In this document: piece by piece, positions 7,059 through 13,629 of the stretch
How positions within the stretch are numbered: the stretch's first letter is position 1
Layout: every line of letters begins with the position of its first letter
Assembly (NCBI GenBank): GCA_963751355.1
Contig: CAVVVS010000089.1
Span: 1-18,426, forward strand
Source: CAVVVS01 sp963751355
Lineage (GTDB): Bacteria > Bacteroidota > Ignavibacteria > Ignavibacteriales > Ignavibacteriaceae
Direction of reading: 5' to 3'
DNA: 18,426 bases
Notes under the pieces: model-generated
What the model was told of the DNA's origin: nothing
The model's input: only the letters and a program-made list of their open reading frames with translations
Databases searched by the model: none
Made by a program: the position numbers and the translations under genes

Positions 7059-7529
7059 ATGAAAACTGAAGAATCAAATAATCCGGATACTGAAATTTCC
7101 GAATTGATACAGGGGGTATTAGCCGATCAATTTGTGCTTTACGTAAAAGCAAGGAATTATCATTGGAATGTAACCGGACCTCAATTTTACCTTTTACACG
7201 GAGTGTTCGAAAATATTTATGATGAACTCGCCGACGATATTGACAAAGTTGCCGAACGAATAAGATCGCTTGGCATGAATACTCCCGGCACTATGAAAGA
7301 ATTTTGGGAACTTTCTTCATTGGAAGAGAAACCCGGCAATTATCCTGAATCTTTGATGATGGTTCAAGAAATAGCAACTGATTTTGAAACAATTATTGAA
7401 AAATTAAAATCCTCAGCTAATAAAATGCAAAGTTCTTTAGGCGATGATGTTTCAGCCGGAATGTTATACGGATTAATGGAAAAATATCAGAAGACAGTAT
7501 GGATGTTGAATGCGTTTCTGGAAAAGTAA
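7059..7529 (+). CDS. dps: Dps-type ferritin-like DNA protection protein
   Basis: Dps proteins form dodecamers that oxidise and store iron with hydrogen peroxide, protecting DNA and iron clusters. The 156-residue product has the canonical core: ARNYHWNVTGPQFYLLH, then EDI-type helix residues. The ferroxidase ligands are visible with the family spacing: His35, His47, Asp62 and Glu66 (12, 15 and 4 apart). There is no Lys-rich N-terminal tail of the E. coli type, so DNA binding may be weak. AAAGGGAT precedes the ATG. It sits between NifX-like genes and the peroxiredoxin pair, consistent with oxidative defence of metal-cluster proteins. Confidence 0.95.
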   Translation: MKTEESNNPDTEISELIQGVLADQFVLYVKARNYHWNVTGPQFYLLHGVFENIYDELADDIDKVAERIRSLGMNTPGTMKEFWELSSLEEKPGNYPESLMMVQEIATDFETIIEKLKSSANKMQSSLGDDVSAGMLYGLMEKYQKTVWMLNAFLEK

Positions 7530-7594
7530 GCGTTGCTAAGTATATGTGTTTAAATAAAATAAGTATAATTAAAACATAATTGTTGGAGGAATAA

Positions 7595-8251
7595 ATGGAA
7601 ACAAGTGAATTTAAAACCGGAATCCCGTTAATCGGAGATAAGATGTCAAACATAGAAGTTCAAACAACTCACGGAATAAAAAAAATACCGGGAGATTACA
7701 AAGGTAAGTGGATCGTCCTTTTCAGCCATCCGGGTGATTTTACCCCGGTATGCACAACAGAATTTTATGCTTTTGCCAAGAGGGATGAACAATTCAAAAA
7801 ACTAAATACTGAGTTAATCGGACTATCAATCGATCAAGTTTTTTCTCACATTAAATGGGTTGAGTGGATAAATGATAAATTAGAGATGCAAATTCCCTTC
7901 CCGATAATTGCCGATGATATGGGGCACGTTGCAACAAAACTCGGAATGATTCATCCCGGTAAAGGAACAAATACAGTACGCGCAGTTTTTATAATGGATC
8001 CTCAGGGATTTATTCGCTTGATGATTTATTATCCGCAGGAGATAGGCAGACAGGTAGACGAAATATTAAGAGCACTTAAAGCTTTACAGATTTCGGACAA
8101 AAATAAAGTTGCAATGCCTGAGAATTGGCCAAACAACGAATTGATAAAAGATAAAGTTATTTTACCTCCTCCAAAAGATGTTTTTGAAGCCGGAAAAAGG
8201 ATGAATCCTAAAGAAGGATATGACTGGTGGTTTACTTATAAAGAACTTTAA
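7595..8251 (+). CDS. 1-Cys peroxiredoxin (Prx6-type)
   Basis: The 218-residue protein is a thioredoxin-fold peroxidase that reduces hydrogen and organic peroxides. The active-site motif PGDFTPVC (PxxxTxxC) ends at Cys53, and the catalytic Arg lies in TVRAVFIMDP. It is full length for the AhpC/Prx6-like group, with the C-terminal extension (LPPPKDVFEAGKRMNPKEGYDWW) that mediates dimer interaction. Cys53 is the only cysteine, so it must use an external thiol to recycle. GGAGGA before the ATG is a good ribosome binding site. The next gene is a diverged second copy produced by tandem duplication; this one is the intact version. Confidence 0.93.
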   Translation: METSEFKTGIPLIGDKMSNIEVQTTHGIKKIPGDYKGKWIVLFSHPGDFTPVCTTEFYAFAKRDEQFKKLNTELIGLSIDQVFSHIKWVEWINDKLEMQIPFPIIADDMGHVATKLGMIHPGKGTNTVRAVFIMDPQGFIRLMIYYPQEIGRQVDEILRALKALQISDKNKVAMPENWPNNELIKDKVILPPPKDVFEAGKRMNPKEGYDWWFTYKEL

Positions 8252-8256
8252 TAATA

Positions 8257-8295
8257 GAAGTTGACTAGAAGGCATTGGACTTTTTAGTCAACTTC
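8257..8295 (+). promoter_or_regulatory. Hairpin, copy A (terminator or regulatory stem-loop)
   Basis: GAAGTTGACT (8257-8266) pairs perfectly with AGTCAACTTC (8286-8295) over 10 bp, with a 19-base loop, starting six bases after the peroxiredoxin stop. No T-run follows, so an intrinsic terminator is doubtful; an mRNA end-stabilising element or attenuator is possible. A diverged copy lies at 8924-8962 after the second peroxiredoxin. Confidence 0.6.
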
Positions 8296-8320
8296 ATAAA
8301 ATCATCAAAATGGAGTTAAT

Positions 8321-8340
8321 ATAAATCAGCGTTTAGAATA
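8321..8340 (+). pseudogene. Remnant of the start of a duplicated NifX-like gene
   Basis: Bases 8301-8340 match 8967-9008 nearly base for base. The true start ATG at 8988 corresponds to ATA at 8321, and one C is missing from the stretch after AATCAGCGTTTAG. The fragment therefore is the dead 5' end of a second copy of the NifX-like gene, left between the two peroxiredoxin copies by a tandem duplication. Confidence 0.8.
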
Positions 8341-8369
8341 TGTTGATAAATAATATTAACAAACAGCAT

Positions 8370-8374
8370 GAGGA
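8370..8374 (+). promoter_or_regulatory. Ribosome binding site before the peroxiredoxin paralogue
   Basis: GAGGA sits four bases before the ATG at 8379, aligning with the GGAGGA ahead of the intact peroxiredoxin. It supports the internal start over the ATG at 8340. Confidence 0.5.
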
Positions 8375-8378
8375 ACAA

Positions 8379-8918
8379 ATGGAAACGACTGGATTTAAAA
8401 CCGGATCGCCATTTATTGGTAAAGAAATGCAAAGCATAGAAGTTCAAACGACACATGGCGTGAAAAATATACCGGAGGATTACCGGCGGAAGTGGATTAT
8501 ACTTTTATGCCATCCGGGAAATTTTACTCTTACTTGCCTAGCGTATTTTTATGCATTTGCATTAAGGAATAAAGAATTTAAAAAACTAAATACAGAACTA
8601 ATCGGCATCTCAATTGATGAGAATGTCTGTAACATAAAATGCGCTCAGTGGTTAAAACAAAAATTAAAGATGAATATACCCTTCCCTATAATTACCGATT
8701 CTTTAGGAGATAATGAAACAATTCAAGGATTGATCCATCCCGCCAATAAAACGCGTATTGTTTCCATAATAGATATGGAAGGATTTATTCGTCTAATGAT
8801 TTATTATCCAAAATATATAGATATGCAAGTTGACGAAATATTAGGAGCTATTAAAACTTTACAGATTTCTGACTGCAATAAAAAGAGGACGGATGGTTTA
8901 CTTATAAAAAATTTTTAA
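8379..8918 (+). CDS. Diverged, C-terminally shortened peroxiredoxin paralogue
   Basis: This 179-residue copy aligns with the upstream peroxiredoxin along nearly its whole length, about 60% identical by hand. It keeps PxxxTxxC (Cys53), the catalytic Arg (near residue 126) and the FIRLMIYYP block. It has lost the C-terminal extension: roughly 107 bases are missing after ISD, and what remains of the old 3' end is read in another frame, ending GLLIKNF. It has gained Cys44, 84, 88 and 166, and the Glu after the active-site Cys is changed (CTTE to CLAY). The start at 8379 is preferred because it aligns with the intact copy's start; the earlier in-frame ATG at 8340 arises from duplication junction sequence. 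It may still be a peroxidase, or be decaying; the open frame favours some function. Confidence 0.8.
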   Translation: METTGFKTGSPFIGKEMQSIEVQTTHGVKNIPEDYRRKWIILLCHPGNFTLTCLAYFYAFALRNKEFKKLNTELIGISIDENVCNIKCAQWLKQKLKMNIPFPIITDSLGDNETIQGLIHPANKTRIVSIIDMEGFIRLMIYYPKYIDMQVDEILGAIKTLQISDCNKKRTDGLLIKNF

Positions 8919-8923
8919 TAATA

Positions 8924-8962
8924 GAAGTTAACTCAAAGGTGCGGGGCTTTTGCGTTAACTTC
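8924..8962 (+). promoter_or_regulatory. Hairpin, copy B (terminator or regulatory stem-loop)
   Basis: GAAGTTAAC (8924-8932) pairs perfectly with GTTAACTTC (8954-8962), and after one mismatch an inner CAAAG/CTTTTG-like stem can form. Compared with copy A one stem position changed from G-C to A-T on both arms, so pairing is kept. It lies six bases after the paralogue's stop and 25 bases before the NifX-like start. Confidence 0.6.
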
Positions 8963-8987
8963 ATATAATCATCATAATGGAGTTAAT

Positions 8988-9362
8988 ATGAATCAGCGTT
9001 TAGCAATAGCGATTGAAGAAACCGGCACAAAAGAAATTGTGGCCGAACATTTTGGAAGATGCTCCAAATTCAATGTATGTGAATTAGACGACGAGAAAAG
9101 AATTATTAAGAACGAAACTTACTTTAATCCTTTGGCAGGCGAACACGGAGGCTCCTGCCAGCTACCAGGATATGTTAAACAGTTTAACGTAAGCACTATT
9201 ATAGCCGGAGGCATGGGGCAAAAAGCCGTATCTAATTTTCTTGAATATGGTATCAGCGTTATTACTGCGCCCGGTCTTCTTTACGAAGACGCATTAAACC
9301 TCTTTATACAAGGTAAATTAAGTGGATATGAAATTTGTGCACATGGAAATCACCATAATTAA
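8988..9362 (+). CDS. NifX/NifB-type iron-molybdenum cofactor family protein, Cys/His-containing
   Basis: The 124-residue protein belongs to PF02579: LAIAIEETG, then IVAEHFGRCSKFNVCELD (residues 17-34) and the Gly turn IIAGGMGQKAVSNF at 71-84. Unlike the other copies here it has cysteines at 25, 31, 57 and 117 and a C-terminal CAHGNHH, so it could bind a metal or cluster itself. The HFGRC segment is common in stand-alone anaerobe members of the family. TGGAG before the ATG is the likely ribosome binding site. A NifX-like gene follows 15 bases on. Its first codons were once duplicated upstream (dead copy at 8321). Confidence 0.88.
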   Translation: MNQRLAIAIEETGTKEIVAEHFGRCSKFNVCELDDEKRIIKNETYFNPLAGEHGGSCQLPGYVKQFNVSTIIAGGMGQKAVSNFLEYGISVITAPGLLYEDALNLFIQGKLSGYEICAHGNHHN

Positions 9363-9377
9363 TAATGGAGAATATAA

Positions 9378-9698
9378 ATGAAAATTGCAGTTATGTCTAT
9401 GGGTAATACTATAGAGTCATTGGTTAGCGATAGGTTCGCACGTTCTCCATATATAATAATTTATGATACTAACAGAAATAATTATATAGCGTTAGAAAAT
9501 ACCGGGATGCAACATAAGAACGGCGCCGGACCGCAGACTGCCGGGCTGATAATTAAAAGTGGAATCGATGTTCTTTTAACAAAAGAAATCGGTGTGAAAG
9601 CTTATTCAGTATTAGAAAGAAAACGTGTAAATATTGAACTATCTACTACCGGCAATACGGTTCGTTCTGCAATAAAACAATTCCTAAAAAATAAATAG
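9378..9698 (+). CDS. NifX/NifB-type iron-molybdenum cofactor family protein, minimal
   Basis: At 106 residues this is the shortest of the four family members in the window and consists of the core domain alone: MKIAVMSMGNTIESLVSDRF, SPYIIIYDT at 23-31, GAGPQTAGLIIKSGIDVLLT at 49-68 and EIGVKAYSVLE at 70-80. It has no cysteine and no metal-binding tail. It resembles the product of 6582-6983 more than the Cys-containing neighbour (shared SLV, FIIIYDT, GAG-QT and EIG blocks). The two may share a partner. ATGGAG lies just before its start. The arginine decarboxylase gene begins 12 bases after its stop. Confidence 0.87.
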   Translation: MKIAVMSMGNTIESLVSDRFARSPYIIIYDTNRNNYIALENTGMQHKNGAGPQTAGLIIKSGIDVLLTKEIGVKAYSVLERKRVNIELSTTGNTVRSAIKQFLKNK

Positions 9699-9701
9699 GA
9701 G
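9697..9701 (+). promoter_or_regulatory. Ribosome binding site supporting a TTG start
   Basis: AGGAG overlaps the stop codon of the preceding NifX-like gene and lies nine bases before TTG at 9711, which supports TTG as the arginine decarboxylase start and suggests coupled translation. Confidence 0.55.
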
Positions 9702-9710
9702 AATAATACA

Positions 9711-10256
9711 TTGTACATCCCGAAAAAAATATTTTTCACTAAAGGCGTCGGCAGGCATAAAGATTATCTTAGCTCTTTTGAAGCTGCTCTGCGAAACGCC
9801 GGTATTGAAATTTGCAACCTTGTTGCCGTAAGCAGCATATTTCCTCCCGGCTGCAAAAAAATTTCCCGGGAAGACGGTTTAAAGGAAATACAACCCGGTC
9901 AGATTACTTTTGCAGTGATGGCAAGAAACTCAACTAATGAACCAAACCGTTTAATTGCTTCGTCCATCGGAGTCGCTATTCCTGCTGATAATAATCAATA
10001 CGGTTACTTATCGGAGCATCACCCTTACGGAGTCAAAGAAAAAATTGCCGGCGATTATGCTGAAGACTTAGCCGCTCAAATGCTGGCTACAACACTCGGC
10101 GTTGAGTTTGATTCTGAAACCGATTGGAATGAGAGAGAACAGGTTTTTAAAATGTCTAGCAAAATTGTCAAGACTTTTAATATAACTCAAACTGCCGAAG
10201 GCGACAAAAATGGATCATGGACAACTGTAATTGCCGCTGCTATACTTTTGCCATAA
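9711..10256 (+). CDS. Pyruvoyl-dependent arginine decarboxylase
   Basis: The enzyme converts arginine to agmatine, the first step of a polyamine route. The 181-residue proenzyme contains NLVAVSSIFPPGCKKI (residues 37-52), the self-processing site; cleavage is expected between Ser41 and Ser42, Ser42 becoming the pyruvoyl group. GVAIPAD, YGYLSEHHPYGVKEKIAGDY (98-117) and AEDLAAQML are further family blocks, and Glu110 is placed like the catalytic Glu of the Methanocaldococcus enzyme. Length is close to the family norm. The start codon is TTG. No agmatinase or agmatine deiminase is present in the window, so the following steps must be encoded elsewhere. Confidence 0.93.
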   Translation: MYIPKKIFFTKGVGRHKDYLSSFEAALRNAGIEICNLVAVSSIFPPGCKKISREDGLKEIQPGQITFAVMARNSTNEPNRLIASSIGVAIPADNNQYGYLSEHHPYGVKEKIAGDYAEDLAAQMLATTLGVEFDSETDWNEREQVFKMSSKIVKTFNITQTAEGDKNGSWTTVIAAAILLP

Positions 10257-10291
10257 GGTGAATTATTATTAACCTTCTTAGGGAGTAAAAG

Positions 10292-11590
10292 ATGGATACA
10301 TATTATATCGATCCTATTTCCTTATATAGGCTTCCATGGACAATGCCCGACAACGGAATTACATGGCTTGAGCCGACTGCGCAATGCAACTTAAATTGTT
10401 ACGGCTGCTACAGAAATAATATTAAGAACTCACACAAGCCGCTTCATGAATTAAAACACGAGCTGGATTTTTTTCAATCAGTTAGGAAATCTGATTGCAT
10501 TTCAATTGCGGGGGGTGAGCCGCTTTTATATCCCGACATTGTGGAACTTGTTGCCGATATAAAATCGAGAGGCATTAAACCTATCATCAACACAAATGGG
10601 ATTGCCTTAAAAGATGGGCTACTTGATGAATTAAAAAAAGCAGGCGTATTCGGCTTTACATTTCACATAGACACCAAACAAGGCAGAGGCAGAGATCCGA
10701 AGTGGATCGGCAAAAATGAAATAGAACTAAATGAACTGCGTCTTTATTATGCAGAAATGCTCGCTGCTAAAAAAGGAATTGCCTGTTCCTTTAATTCAAC
10801 AGTTTACCACGATACGATTAAATACATTCCTGATTTAGTCGAATGGGCACATAAACATATCGATATAGTTCATACAATGGTTTTCATTTTGTTCAGATAC
10901 ATTACTCCTGACACACCATTCGATTTTTATGCAGGCGACAAAAAAATAGTCTGGAATGACATTCATTATCACTCCGACAAAAAAGAAGTTACGGATTTAA
11001 TGACAACAGATGCCGTAAAAGTAATTAAAGATAAATTCCCGGATTTTACGCCTTCTGCTTTTTTAAACGGCACAGCTAAACCGGATCATTTTAAGTGGCT
11101 GTTAACAGAAAGAGTCGGCAACAAAAGCAATATTTTCGGTTATGCAGGAAATAAATTTCTTGAACTTGTTATGACAACATATCATTACTTTCAGGACAAA
11201 TATCTTTCCTATGCTTCCCCCAAAATTTTAAGTATGGGAAGATTAACATTGTTAAACACCTGGCTTTTTGACAAAGGAATTAAAAAAGCGTTTAAGAATT
11301 ATTTAAAATATTTGGCTGTTAATCCTTTTAGAATATTTAAGAAAGTATATATGCAATCAATTCTGATTATTCAGCCGGTAGATTTAATGCCTAACGGCGA
11401 TCAAAGTATGTGTGACGGCTGTCCGGATATAACATACTGGAAAGATGCTGATGGTGTCGAAAAACTTGTTTGGTCCTGTAGGCTTGAAGAACCGATGCAG
11501 TACGGCGACTTTTTAAGGATGATTCCGAAGGAGAAAGAAATTGTCTCGCAGAATGGAAACGATGAAGCGGTCGAAACGGAGAAGAAGTAA
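10292..11590 (+). CDS. Radical SAM protein with C-terminal Cys cluster
   Basis: The 432-residue protein has the radical SAM motif CNLNCYGC at residues 32-39 and GGEPLLYPDI at 74-83, and so binds a 4Fe-4S cluster and S-adenosylmethionine. The C-terminal third has CDGC at 374-377 and Cys396 (WSC), then RLEEPMQYGDFLRMIP, reminiscent of SPASM-like auxiliary cluster domains, although only three cysteines are obvious there. The middle (residues 240-350) is not recognised and is rich in Lys, Phe and Tyr. The substrate is unknown. GGGAG precedes the start. It is 35 bases after arginine decarboxylase and 45 before the CooC-like gene, so a shared transcript is plausible. Confidence 0.85.
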   Translation: MDTYYIDPISLYRLPWTMPDNGITWLEPTAQCNLNCYGCYRNNIKNSHKPLHELKHELDFFQSVRKSDCISIAGGEPLLYPDIVELVADIKSRGIKPIINTNGIALKDGLLDELKKAGVFGFTFHIDTKQGRGRDPKWIGKNEIELNELRLYYAEMLAAKKGIACSFNSTVYHDTIKYIPDLVEWAHKHIDIVHTMVFILFRYITPDTPFDFYAGDKKIVWNDIHYHSDKKEVTDLMTTDAVKVIKDKFPDFTPSAFLNGTAKPDHFKWLLTERVGNKSNIFGYAGNKFLELVMTTYHYFQDKYLSYASPKILSMGRLTLLNTWLFDKGIKKAFKNYLKYLAVNPFRIFKKVYMQSILIIQPVDLMPNGDQSMCDGCPDITYWKDADGVEKLVWSCRLEEPMQYGDFLRMIPKEKEIVSQNGNDEAVETEKK

Positions 11591-11635
11591 AATCGTTTTA
11601 ATATTTATGAAAGAGTAAAATAAGAGAATAACATA

Positions 11636-12454
11636 ATGAATATTCTTAAAAACAAAAGAATTTTAGTATGCGGCAAAGGTGGAAGCGGAAAAAGTTCAAT
11701 AGTTACCATATTGGGTAATGCGCTGCAAACAAAAGGATACCGTGTAATTTTATTAGATGCCGATGCTTCCAATCCAGGCGGTTTGTTTCGTTTATTAACT
11801 GATAATAATAACGCCCCGAAACCTTTAATTGAATTCTTTGGAGGAAGGGAAAAAGTTACCTGCCCTTCTGATGATCCATCCCCACTTACAAGAATTGATA
11901 ATAACTTGCCCTTAAAGGAAGCTGCTATAAAGTTTTCGGAAATCCCAAAGCAATATTTTATAAGGAAGAGAAATCTTACTTTTTTCCAAGTCGGAAAAAT
12001 ACAGGAAGCTTTTGAAGGCTGCGATGGACCAATGTCGAAAGTTGCTCGTGATTTTATTGTTAAAGGGGGTTTCGTTACGCTTATAGATATGGAGGCAGGT
12101 ATAGAGCACTTTGGCAGAGGAGTTGAAAAAAATGTTGATGTAATCCTCATAGTTGTAGATCCCACATTCGAATCATTTGTAATAGCGGAAATTGTAAAGA
12201 GAATGTCTTCTTTGATAGGAGATAAAAATGTCTGGGCAATCTTAAACAAGGTTGATTCAAATGGAACTGATTTGATCATGCAAAATGCTTTGAAAAAGAG
12301 AGAAGTTAATTATCTAGGCAGCATAGACTATGATAACGAAATACAAAAAGCAGGGCTTGAAGGTAGAATGATTATTAAATCTAAAGCCGAAAAGCTCGTT
12401 ATCGGAATTATAAATAAACTTGAAAATATTTTGGAAACAAGAAATGTGAAATGA
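11636..12454 (+). CDS. CooC/AcsF-like nickel-type P-loop ATPase
   Basis: The 272-residue protein matches CooC-type MinD-related ATPases that insert nickel or clusters into CO dehydrogenase. It has deviant Walker A CGKGGSGKSS at residues 12-21, LLDADASNPGG at 39-49, and the CooC-like DMEAGIEHFGRG at 151-162. In CooC a CxC pair binds the metal at the dimer interface; here the corresponding segment reads EGCDGPMS (Cys129 with Gly131), so the second Cys appears missing. No CO dehydrogenase gene is in the window. Its 3' end overlaps the next start by four bases (ATGA), indicating translational coupling to a phosphatidylserine-decarboxylase-like gene. The true client is unknown. Confidence 0.87.
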   Translation: MNILKNKRILVCGKGGSGKSSIVTILGNALQTKGYRVILLDADASNPGGLFRLLTDNNNAPKPLIEFFGGREKVTCPSDDPSPLTRIDNNLPLKEAAIKFSEIPKQYFIRKRNLTFFQVGKIQEAFEGCDGPMSKVARDFIVKGGFVTLIDMEAGIEHFGRGVEKNVDVILIVVDPTFESFVIAEIVKRMSSLIGDKNVWAILNKVDSNGTDLIMQNALKKREVNYLGSIDYDNEIQKAGLEGRMIIKSKAEKLVIGIINKLENILETRNVK

Positions 12455-13104
12455 TATTATCAACAAGGACTTCGCTATTAGGTAAAATTGCAGACCGTAT
12501 CGGGATAAATCAAAATTTTAGTGAGTATACACGAATATTTGTCGATCCAAATGATGCGGCAATAATAAGCCCTGTAGAAGCTAAAGTGATGCATATAGGA
12601 AGTATTAACCAAAACGGTTTGCTTATATCTAAAAATAACAAAGAAATATTATTGGCTGACTTAATTGGTAATTATATCAACCATTTTTTAGGTGGCATGT
12701 ATATTAATTTTTATCTGCGTCCTTCCAATAAACATTTTTGGGTAACTCCGCATGATGGAATGTTTATCTACACGCAGAAGAATGAAGGAAATTCCCGGCT
12801 TCCTGTTTACATAGGACTAGAATATCTTTTAGGTATAGAGATGTTTAGCAAAGCAGTAAAAAAGAATGCTTCAATTGGTTCTATTTTTAAAACAAAAGAT
12901 TTTCTAATGGCTATGATTGCCGTTGGGTCATTAAATGTAAACAGAATTCATACTGACTATGAAGAGATGCAGAATTACAAAAAAGGGACGCCTTGCGGAT
13001 ATTTTAGTATCGGTTCGTCTTTGCTTTTATGCTTCCCAAATCATTTAAAATTTTTAATTGAAGAAGAATCTAATGTTAAAATTGGGCAGAGGATTTTGAT
13101 TTGA
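12451..13104 (+). CDS. Phosphatidylserine decarboxylase-like protein
   Basis: The 217-residue product aligns with the phosphatidylserine decarboxylase family: IISPVEAKVMHIG at residues 38-50, INFYLRPSNKHFWVTPHDG at 85-103, IAVGSLNVNRIH at 156-167 and GYFSIGSSLLLCFPN at 183-197, where GSS (188-190) takes the place of the self-cleaving GST that yields the pyruvoyl cofactor. Relative to E. coli Psd the catalytic Asp of SPVDG is Glu43, and the His of YHRVH nearest the triad position is Val98, with only His95 kept. There is no clear membrane segment. It is coupled at both ends, to the CooC-like gene and to peptide deformylase. It may be a genuine but divergent decarboxylase or one with another substrate. 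Confidence 0.7.
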   Translation: MILSTRTSLLGKIADRIGINQNFSEYTRIFVDPNDAAIISPVEAKVMHIGSINQNGLLISKNNKEILLADLIGNYINHFLGGMYINFYLRPSNKHFWVTPHDGMFIYTQKNEGNSRLPVYIGLEYLLGIEMFSKAVKKNASIGSIFKTKDFLMAMIAVGSLNVNRIHTDYEEMQNYKKGTPCGYFSIGSSLLLCFPNHLKFLIEEESNVKIGQRILI

Positions 13105-13577
13105 GAAAGTTTGAGTTAAAATTTTACCCTGACCCGGTGCTAAGAAAAGTAGCATCGCCTGTTATAAAGGTTAATGATGCGACTCTTCATCTGATTAAAA
13201 GTATGTCGAAGATTATGCATAGTAATAAGGGAATAGGATTAGCCGCACCTCAGGTAGGAACTCTGGAGAGAGTTATAATTGCAGACATAGGAGAAGAATT
13301 AATTTCGATGATAAATCCTGAAATACTCACCGGATTTGGTGAGGATTTTTTGGAAGAAGGATGTTTAAGCTTGCCGGATACTGTGGTCAATGTTAAAAGG
13401 GAACAATCTGTCTTTGTTAGATATATAGACAAGAACGAGAAAGAAAAAGAAACTGAATTACAAGGATTAACTGCAAGAGTAATTCAGCATGAAGTTGATC
13501 ATTTAAATGGTGTGCTGATTATAGACCATGCCCCATTAAAGGATAGATTAATACAAAATGCAAATAATGTACTTTAG
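13101..13577 (+). CDS. def: Peptide deformylase
   Basis: Peptide deformylase removes the formyl group from the N-terminal methionine of new proteins. All three metalloenzyme motifs are intact in the 158-residue protein: GIGLAAPQVG at 44-53, EEGCLSLP at 85-92 with metal ligand Cys88, and QHEVDHLNG at 129-137 with His130 and His134. The start is TTG at 13101, overlapping the TGA of the upstream gene (TTGA), which indicates coupled translation. A housekeeping gene in an operon with CooC-like and Psd-like genes is an unusual arrangement. It could also be a second, specialised deformylase; the rest of the genome would tell. Confidence 0.95.
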   Translation: MRKFELKFYPDPVLRKVASPVIKVNDATLHLIKSMSKIMHSNKGIGLAAPQVGTLERVIIADIGEELISMINPEILTGFGEDFLEEGCLSLPDTVVNVKREQSVFVRYIDKNEKEKETELQGLTARVIQHEVDHLNGVLIIDHAPLKDRLIQNANNVL

Positions 13578-13629
13578 TAAAATATTTATACTATCTCTTT
13601 TTTAGACAATTTTTACGGGAGAATATGCA

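Larger units (their letters stand above)
7595..8340. repeat. Tandem duplication, unit A
   Basis: The unit holds an intact peroxiredoxin, the hairpin, and the fossil first codons of a NifX-like gene. It matches unit B (8379-9008) in order and sequence. The sequence before each peroxiredoxin start (about 7545-7594 and 8336-8378) also looks related, though weakly. Confidence 0.8.
8379..9008. repeat. Tandem duplication, unit B
   Basis: The second unit holds the shortened peroxiredoxin, its hairpin and the intact start of the NifX-like gene. The stretch 8916-9008 is the best conserved part: TAATAATAGAAGTT at its start and TGGAGTTAATAT near its end are identical in unit A. Confidence 0.8.

Noticed and set aside
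8257..8295. Intrinsic terminator after the first peroxiredoxin
   Set aside because: The stem is good, but no T-run follows and the loop is long, so I call it a stem-loop of unknown role.
8340..8378. Upstream in-frame start for the second peroxiredoxin
   Set aside because: The extra 13 residues come from duplication junction sequence, do not match the intact paralogue, and lack a ribosome binding site; 8379 fits better.
11605..12279. Long minus-strand frame opposite the CooC-like gene
   Set aside because: It is antisense to a protein with intact Walker and CooC motifs and has no recognisable sequence of its own.
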